DNA from: Desulfobacterales bacterium | GTDB lineage: Bacteria > Desulfobacterota > Desulfobacteria > Desulfobacterales > JAAELO01 | DNA length: 56,637 nt | Direction of reading: 5' to 3' | Assembly (NCBI GenBank): GCA_024226555.1 | Contig: JAAELO010000512.1 | Span: 1 to 56,637, forward strand | Position numbers and translations under genes: made by a program | Part shown: piece by piece, positions 52,554-56,637 of the stretch | How positions within the stretch are numbered: the stretch's first letter is position 1 | Layout of the letters: every line of letters begins with the position of its first letter | The notes under the pieces: model-generated | Seen by the model: the letters and a program-made list of their open reading frames with translations, nothing else | Database searches by the model: none | What the model was told of the DNA's origin: nothing

Positions 52554-52942
52554 TACTCTTCATAATCCTGTGGGATTTCTTTCCTAGCTTTTAAATTCTC
52601 TATCGCAACACGCCGACACTCAATAATTATTTTTTCGTTAATTTCAGTAGATAATGTTTCCTTTTTTATCTCTTCGTCAAGTTTCTTTTGATCTTCTGAA
52701 GAAATACTCCAACCCTTTTTATCATCCCAAATATGATACTTTGAAGGTGGAGGTAGTTTTTTAAGTCGTACTTTCCAACCACTGAGGAAATATACTTCTT
52801 CTGTTTTAAGGCACGAAGGAGGCTTTTCTATTGTAGCATTTGCTGGAATTAAAAACTTACCTTTTTCTAAAGGGTTTTCTCTAGCAAAGCTTTTCTCTTT
52901 AAGCATTCCTGTTTTATCATAATGATATATAACTTGTTTCAT
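52553..52942 (-). CDS. Probable tail-fibre assembly chaperone
   Basis: 129 residues. The pattern 'YHYDKTGML', 'NATIEKPP' and 'FLSGWKVRLKKLPPP' followed by a charged helix is like the Tfa-type chaperones that sit next to tail fibre genes. It lies directly after the collar-domain fibre gene and before TerL. Assigned by layout and neighbour. Confidence 0.6.
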   Translation of the reverse strand: MKQVIYHYDKTGMLKEKSFARENPLEKGKFLIPANATIEKPPSCLKTEEVYFLSGWKVRLKKLPPPSKYHIWDDKKGWSISSEDQKKLDEEIKKETLSTEINEKIIIECRRVAIENLKARKEIPQDYEE

Positions 52943-52951
52943 ATAAACTCC

Positions 52952-53791
52952 TTAATACCTTATAATATACATTACATTTATATTTTTAGGTCTAGATTCA
53001 ATACCGCCTGTAGAATTACTTGTAAAAGTATGAGTATGAGTAGTAGATGTTGTAGTAACCCCATTCTGCAATACTGGGGTTTGTCCATTTGCCCATGTTG
53101 TAGGATAAGTAAGCCCGCCAGCACTACCACCATTTTGATAAAATTGATGATTATGTGCTCCATCAGCGGCAGTTGTTCCTGTGTGAGTGTGTGCAGAATT
53201 ACCATAAGTTTGTACAGTACCTACAGAATCTCCTACAGTTGAACCATCCCCAGCGTCTGTTCTACTTGTAATCACTAAAGCATTGTTTGGAATTGAAGAA
53301 GTTGCTGCTTGACTGATAGTTATTGCAACACCGGAGTCTACACTACTAATTGTTGTACTTGCTGGTATACCTGATCCTGTTACAGTCATACCAATTTCCA
53401 TACCAGAAGTATCAGCTATGTTATCTATTGTAGTGTTAGTATGGGTATCGCCAGTAGTGTCTTGGTCCGCTCCAACATCAATTCCTGCTCCATGATCCCA
53501 ACATCTAAGAAATACGCCGCGATAGTCAGGAATTTCAAATGTCGTACTTCCATCTCCTATCCCATAAAGATCTCCTATGGCAGTGAAAAGGTCTGCATAT
53601 GTGGTTCTATTTATAGTCGACCCATCACACTCAAGAAACCCGGCTGGTACAGTTTCAAAAGGGCAAGTTAATATTTCTCCAGTAAGTAATGAATTAGCGC
53701 TAGTTGCATCGTACAGCTCAGTGTTCATAGCATTCTGCTTGCCCCAACCTTCTCCAAATGTATCGCCTATTACAATTATTGTCTTTGCCAT
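52952..53791 (-). CDS. Tail fibre protein with phage tail collar domain
   Basis: 279 residues. Residues ~38-100 match the tail collar domain: 'GEILTCPFETVPAGFLECDG', 'YADLFTAIGDLYG', 'FEIPDYRGVFLR'. The C-terminal half is Thr/Gly-rich with His near the end ('THTHTFTS'), like trimeric fibre tips. It probably binds the host. It lies beside the terminase genes rather than with the tail genes. Confidence 0.8.
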   Translation of the reverse strand: MAKTIIVIGDTFGEGWGKQNAMNTELYDATSANSLLTGEILTCPFETVPAGFLECDGSTINRTTYADLFTAIGDLYGIGDGSTTFEIPDYRGVFLRCWDHGAGIDVGADQDTTGDTHTNTTIDNIADTSGMEIGMTVTGSGIPASTTISSVDSGVAITISQAATSSIPNNALVITSRTDAGDGSTVGDSVGTVQTYGNSAHTHTGTTAADGAHNHQFYQNGGSAGGLTYPTTWANGQTPVLQNGVTTTSTTHTHTFTSNSTGGIESRPKNINVMYIIRY

Positions 53792-53803
53792 TTTATATTC
53801 CTT

Positions 53804-54394
53804 TTAGGTATCGTTTCCTATTCCGACGCACAGCGTCGTTGCGTTTTTGCGAGTCACCCCGAGGTTGGATAAGCTCAGTTTAAAGGCTGATACACCATGT
53901 GACTCGCCGGGTTGCTCGCCAGCATTGCCCGAGGGTGGCCTCAAGGGACTGAGCTTATATTCTGATACTATTTTTTTGAGAAGAGAAGTTTCAAGAGTTT
54001 TTACAGGGCTACCATTTTTCTTAGGCCACGGGTTGTCTATAAACCATCGCCATAAGATAACTCTGATTTGATTTGTATAAGTTGGTTTATGGTATTTGCT
54101 TGTGTGAAAAATTTTAGCTGCGGTAGTATTTACTGCAGTAATTCTATCATGATGATGTTCGCAAAGGAAAACTGTAAGTGATGGGTCGTAAGTAATATGA
54201 TGTTTTTGAAGATGGAAGACTCTGTTGCACTTTTTACACTTGTTTTTAAAGTCGTATTTCCACGGGCCAGCAAGCTTAGAACCACGAGGATAACGAGAGA
54301 CTTTTTTTGGTGGAAGTTTCTTCCCAAGACTCTCCGTAAGAAAATCTACAGAATGGTCAATTTTTGACTTTTTTCCTGTGTTGTTTTTTCTCAT
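53804..54394 (-). CDS. HNH-type nuclease with an unusual C-terminal extension
   Basis: 196 residues. The HNH/zinc core is CKKC (53-56), 'KHHITYD' (64-70) and 'CEHHHDRI' (78-85), so a DNA endonuclease, often paired with terminase. After about residue 150 ('EYKLSPL') the sequence changes to Gly/Pro/Ser-rich and is encoded by the G+C-rich element at 53824-53958. The real domain may end there, so the tail could be an inserted noncoding element read through. Confidence 0.75.
   Translation of the reverse strand: MRKNNTGKKSKIDHSVDFLTESLGKKLPPKKVSRYPRGSKLAGPWKYDFKNKCKKCNRVFHLQKHHITYDPSLTVFLCEHHHDRITAVNTTAAKIFHTSKYHKPTYTNQIRVILWRWFIDNPWPKKNGSPVKTLETSLLKKIVSEYKLSPLRPPSGNAGEQPGESHGVSAFKLSLSNLGVTRKNATTLCVGIGNDT
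53824..53958 (-). ncRNA. G+C-rich element with interleaved inverted repeats (pseudoknot-like)
   Basis: Perfect hairpin CGACGC-ACA-GCGTCG at 53824-53838. Repeat A, GCGAGTCAC (53849-53857), pairs with GTGACTCGC (53899-53907). Repeat B, ATAAGCTCAGT (53869-53879), pairs with ACTGAGCTTAT (53948-53958). The order A-B-A'-B' is the topology of an H-type pseudoknot. It is far richer in G+C than flanking DNA and coincides with the end of the HNH gene. An RNA, an inserted mobile element or a DNA recognition region are all possible. Strand is uncertain. Confidence 0.5.
54356..54368. repeat. Dispersed palindrome GTCAA-TTT-TTGAC
   Basis: Perfect arms, inside the HNH gene where the codons read Ser-Lys-Ile-Asp. 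The minus-strand flank is GGAAAAAA rather than AAGAAA. Confidence 0.7.
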
Positions 54395-54406
54395 TAAGCC
54401 TCTCCT

Positions 54407-54883
54407 TTAGAAATCCGAATCATCAATCCCGGCGAGGTCTTCAGCCAGCGTCTTTTCCTCTACAAAAACTTCCTCTGAATTTAAACCAATCACATTTTTC
54501 TCTGCGTCCTCTACAACTCCTTCCTGTTTTTCCAGATGAATCAAGTGAGCTACAAGTCCTTTAATTTCACTAGGCTTACCGTCGGTAACTAGTTCTTTGT
54601 CTTTTAAAATCTTATAGCTCATAACAAGATCCCGGAGGCCAGCTTCTTCGATCTTCTCCGGTGTAATAGCTTCTAGGACGCGGGCTTGAAGCTCTGTGAG
54701 TTGAAGACTCTGCACTGAGCGGTATTGGAGTAAAAGCCCTTGCTTTTTACTTAAGTCTGCGATTCTATTTCTTAGGGTAGGTGCGGAGATACCAAGTTCT
54801 GCAGCGACCGAGGGAATCTTCTCTCCGCGCATTACGAGATCAAGTGCTGCATCCATGTCTATGTCTGCTTTAGGTCTACCCAT
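54407..54883 (-). CDS. terS: Probable terminase small subunit
   Basis: 158 residues from ATG 54883, with GGAAGGGA upstream; it overlaps the previous stop as TAATG. N-terminal helix-turn-helix ('GEKIPSVAAELGISAPTLRNRI'), then a helical oligomerisation-like middle and an acidic C-terminus. This layout and its place at the head of the late arm fit TerS, which binds the packaging site. The exact family is not certain. Confidence 0.75.
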   Translation of the reverse strand: MGRPKADIDMDAALDLVMRGEKIPSVAAELGISAPTLRNRIADLSKKQGLLLQYRSVQSLQLTELQARVLEAITPEKIEEAGLRDLVMSYKILKDKELVTDGKPSEIKGLVAHLIHLEKQEGVVEDAEKNVIGLNSEEVFVEEKTLAEDLAGIDDSDF

Positions 54884-55137
54884 TAATTCCCTTCCTTTGT
54901 ACAAAATTCTACATCTTGGAAAGTACACTTTCCGGTTGCTCCTGGGGAAAAGTACATACACTCTTCTACTTCTACCTCTATACCCATACGAATATCAGTT
55001 GCTGTGCAGTAATAGACTGCTCTCAGCTCTCTCAAGTCCCTTGCTACAGTCTGCGGTCTTACCGCTTCTTTCGCTTCTTTCGCTCCTGCTTGTCCCGCAA
55101 GACTCTCAGATAATATTTCGTAGTTTCCGTTGTTCAT
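54883..55137 (-). CDS. Hypothetical protein, first gene of the late arm
   Basis: 84 residues with four Cys in the second half. It is the first gene after the divergent control region. The best promoter candidate would start transcription at about 55139, leaving the ATG at 55137 nearly leaderless, with no clear ribosome site; a later start is possible. Function unknown. Confidence 0.6.
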   Translation of the reverse strand: MNNGNYEILSESLAGQAGAKEAKEAVRPQTVARDLRELRAVYYCTATDIRMGIEVEVEECMYFSPGATGKCTFQDVEFCTKEGN

Positions 55138-55145
55138 AATTCATT

Positions 55146-55172
55146 ATTATCATATTCTTCCCTAGTTGTCAA
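55146..55172 (-). promoter_or_regulatory. Candidate sigma-70-type late promoter
   Basis: On the minus strand TTGACA (55172-55167) is followed after 15 bases by GATAAT (55151-55146); an alternative TG-extended TAATAA lies at 17 bp. It reads the late arm. The stretch GTTGACAACTA also occurs at the 9175 promoter. Spacing is suboptimal, so an activator may be needed. Confidence 0.5.
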
Positions 55173-55197
55173 CGAATTTCCCACCGCTAGGGAAGAA
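55155..55197. promoter_or_regulatory. Operator-like inverted repeat around the late -35 box
   Basis: TTCTTCCCTAG (55155-55165) and CTAGGGAAGAA (55187-55197) are perfect inverted copies, 32 bp centre to centre (about three turns), flanking the -35 box. Another TTTCCC lies between them and one more just outside. Looks like a multi-site regulator target. Confidence 0.6.
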
Positions 55198-55415
55198 AAT
55201 CTTTCCCTTGTTTTCTTGCTTGTTTGCCCAGCTAATTTCTTGGAAAATTCTACCTTGGGGGATATCTGGGGGTTGATATACAGAATACAAAGGAACCATG
55301 ACCCTCGTAGCCCCCCAAGTTATGGAAGACTAACATTGGCTGGAAGGGCTAAGGAAGTTAGGTTGGACTAGCTTAGTTAGGTGAATCAAACTCTGTTAGG
55401 TAGGTAAGTTGGGCG

Positions 55416-55450
55416 TGTCAATTTTTGTCAAAGTGTGACAATATTTGTCA
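55416..55450 (+). promoter_or_regulatory. Cluster of TGTCA boxes, probable activator-binding site
   Basis: TGTCA (55416-55420), TTGTCA (55425-55430), TGACAA (55436-55441) and TTGTCA (55445-55450). The middle two form the palindrome TTGTCA-N5-TGACAA. They lie about 90-120 bp upstream of the predicted sigma-54 start, where enhancer sites for NtrC-type activators sit. They also resemble the dispersed palindrome. The rest of 55198-55415 holds no gene or motif that I can support. Confidence 0.55.
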
Positions 55451-55511
55451 AGGGTTGGGGTTGGCTGTGGAACAGGGTGTGGATTCATGGGCGTTTCACG
55501 GGCTGGGTTGT

Positions 55512-55527
55512 TGGCACGAGGCTTGCA
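55512..55527 (+). promoter_or_regulatory. Sigma-54 (RpoN) promoter
   Basis: TGGCACG-AGGC-TTGCA matches the -24/-12 consensus at every key base, with GG and GC separated by exactly 10 bases. The start should lie near 55538. It reads the 55644 operon. Sigma-54 holoenzyme needs an ATP-driven activator; none is encoded here, so the host must supply it. Confidence 0.85.
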
Positions 55528-55643
55528 GTATATATAAGGTAGAAACGGTCTTTGACAATTTGTGGGTGTAGGTACAAACGAAGGGTAATACCCAAATTTC
55601 ACATTTTCCATGATAAGTCTGTTTTGGAAAAGGAAGGTATGTT

Positions 55644-56114
55644 ATGGCTAAAAGACTTATTGATTGGAATTTAAAAGGAAGTAGCTTAGTAATGGGGAAG
55701 TATATCGATGCAGATACACCAGCAACCGAACTGGCAAGCTTTGATATTGGAAAACTATTCCCAGGGTTTAATGAAATGACTGAGGTGCAGCAATTCCTAG
55801 TTGTTTACGGAATTAAACAGAAACTTGCTGATACCGGCAGCGCAACGAAAGACGCGGAAGAAAAAGCGGGACTTGCGGGCGAAATGTTCCAAATGTTCCT
55901 TGATGGAAAGTTTAGGGTTCCAAGGGCGAACGCGACTGGCGCGAAGGAAAATAAAGCCATTGCGGAAAAGGTTAGGGACACGGCGAAAGCGGTAAGTTAT
56001 GAAGGTTTGACCATTAAGAAATTAATGTTCCCCGATACGTTTACAGATGAAGATCAGGAAAAGCTGGATGAGTTTATAGGGATTATGAACGCACATGCTG
56101 AGAAGCAAAAATAA
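55644..56114 (+). CDS. Hypothetical protein in the sigma-54 operon, paralogue of the 9479 gene product
   Basis: 156 residues, AAGGAAGG before ATG. Residues ~37-95 align with the 9479-9892 protein (FDIGKLFPGF..., YGIKQKLADTG, EMFQMFLDGKFRVPRANA). It has its own start segment and a longer helical C-terminus. G+C and codon use look higher than in the early arm. Function unknown; the same fold made under RpoN control suggests a response to host nutrient or surface state (inference). Confidence 0.8.
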   Translation: MAKRLIDWNLKGSSLVMGKYIDADTPATELASFDIGKLFPGFNEMTEVQQFLVVYGIKQKLADTGSATKDAEEKAGLAGEMFQMFLDGKFRVPRANATGAKENKAIAEKVRDTAKAVSYEGLTIKKLMFPDTFTDEDQEKLDEFIGIMNAHAEKQK

Positions 56115-56220
56115 ATTTAGATTCAAAACTTAACTTAAAAATGAAAAATTAATCTTAACAGGCTTATCATGGAGGGTGTGAAAGGTAGGACAAAAAATAA
56201 ACTAATAAAAGGAGAAAGGT

Positions 56221-56364
56221 ATGAAATCTGTAGATGTAATTATAATAGTTGTTTTATGTATTCTTAGCGGAGTAGCCACTTTATACATAGATTCGTCTTG
56301 GCATTACGTATTTGGATTTGTTGTTAGTAGCTTTATACATACTGTTTTAAACTGTTTAAAGTAA
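56221..56364 (+). CDS. Small membrane protein
   Basis: 47 residues with AAAGGAGAAAGG upstream. Two hydrophobic segments at about 4-23 and 29-45. Second gene of the sigma-54 operon and followed by a terminator. Confidence 0.6.
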   Translation: MKSVDVIIIVVLCILSGVATLYIDSSWHYVFGFVVSSFIHTVLNCLK

Positions 56365-56371
56365 ACCAAAG

Positions 56372-56414
56372 AAAGGAAGTCGGGTGGATTCAAAATCTAC
56401 CTTGCTTCCTTTTT
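56372..56414 (+). terminator. Intrinsic terminator of the sigma-54 operon
   Basis: AAAGGAAG (56372-56379) pairs with CTTCCTTT (56405-56412), with inner GGTGGAT/ATCTACC pairing, followed by more T. Confidence 0.75.
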
Positions 56415-56466
56415 CTTCTTGGAATTCCTAAATCGATAGAGTCTTGGCAGAAAAGAATTAAGAAAG

Positions 56467-56479
56467 GTCAATTATTGAC
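56467..56479. repeat. Dispersed palindrome GTCAA-TTA-TTGAC
   Basis: Perfect arms, preceded by AAGAAAG on the + strand, in the gap between the convergent genes. Confidence 0.75.
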
Positions 56480-56483
56480 TATT

Positions 56484-56580
56484 TGTTATTTTTGTAATAT
56501 TGTAACATTTGTTAGGCTGTGTAGCAGTTAGGCTGTAACTTCGTCTTTAGTACCATGTTGACCCCAAATGTGTTTGACCT
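56484..56580 (-). repeat. Right copy of the terminal inverted repeat
   Basis: Reverse-complement relative of 84-183 (see the left copy). It includes the end of the truncated gene and the TTACA-rich sequence beyond its stop. Confidence 0.6.
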
Positions 56581-56637
56581 TTTCCAAGAGACCTTTCTCT
56601 TTCTTCCAGCTTGCCTTCTTTCCTCCTTTCCTTCTAA
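56528..56637 (-). CDS. C-terminal end of a gene cut by the contig edge
   Basis: An open minus-strand frame of 35 codons runs in from the contig end and stops at TAA (56528-56530). The visible part is Lys-rich, then 'LLEKVKHIWGQHGTKDEVTA'. It is 5'-truncated. The left end of the contig carries a decayed copy. Product unknown. Confidence 0.5.
   Translation of the reverse strand, partial: RRKGGKKASWKKEKGLLEKVKHIWGQHGTKDEVTA

Noticed and set aside
55396-55611. A 71-codon minus-strand frame in the control region
   Set aside because: Pro/Thr-rich, no ribosome site, and it lies over the sigma-54 promoter and its boxes.
1-56637. Integrase, lysogeny repressor, CRISPR array or insertion sequence
   Set aside because: None seen: no tyrosine or serine recombinase motifs, no evenly spaced direct repeats of CRISPR type and no transposase.

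Overview
The window looks like a nearly complete genome of a virulent, short-tailed (P22-like podovirus) bacteriophage, probably a metagenomic contig. It is AT-rich (mid-30s percent G+C by eye) and very densely packed, with short overlaps and AAAGGAG-type ribosome sites. The morphogenesis set is P22-like: small and large terminase, P22-type portal, scaffold, P22 gp5-like coat, gp4- and gp10-like tail accessory proteins, gp7-like ejection protein and a 1579-residue ejection protein with a lytic transglycosylase domain. I see no integrase, excisionase or lysogeny repressor. The host cannot be named. A textbook sigma-54 promoter points to a host with RpoN, and two radical SAM genes (one with a probable B12-binding domain) would fit an anaerobic or microaerobic host; that second point is inference.

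Layout. 1-398 is a control or leader region. 399-26739 (+) is the early/middle arm. It holds many small unknown proteins, many with CxxC zinc-type motifs, plus an ATP-dependent DNA ligase, a RecB/Cas4-type nuclease, a Sak4-like ATPase with a possible ssDNA-binding partner, a ParB-methyltransferase fusion, Nudix, deoxyribosyltransferase-like, SLOG and PnuC-like proteins, a uracil-DNA-glycosylase/DNA polymerase A fusion and a DUF3987 ATPase. 26723-55137 (-) is the late arm, read leftward from the right end: terminase, tail fibre, portal, SGNH hydrolase protein, scaffold, coat, tail proteins, a four-gene modification cassette (B12/radical SAM, glycosyltransferase, second radical SAM, GNAT), ejection proteins and membrane/lysis genes. 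55138-55643 is a divergent control region. 55644-56364 (+) is a small operon behind the sigma-54 promoter. A truncated minus-strand gene closes the contig.

Noncoding structure is unusually rich. There is a roughly 164-nt RNA with tRNA-Leu-like ends (13445-13608), a multibranched roughly 123-nt RNA (9963-10085) and a G+C-rich element with interleaved inverted repeats (53824-53958). Two near-identical sigma-70 promoters are present, one reading a ribbon-helix-helix gene. A 13-bp palindrome, GTCAA-N3-TTGAC, occurs seven times with three near matches, far above chance.

How it may work together (inference). Host sigma-70 fires the early arm, where ligase, nuclease, ATPase and polymerase replicate and recombine the genome. 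The divergent region at 55.2-55.6 kb then drives the late arm leftward and a sigma-54-dependent operon rightward. That operon's first protein is a paralogue of an early-arm protein (9479-9892), so one protein family seems to be made under two regimes. The best candidate for an undescribed system is the translationally coupled radical SAM/glycosyltransferase/GNAT cassette inside the virion gene cluster.
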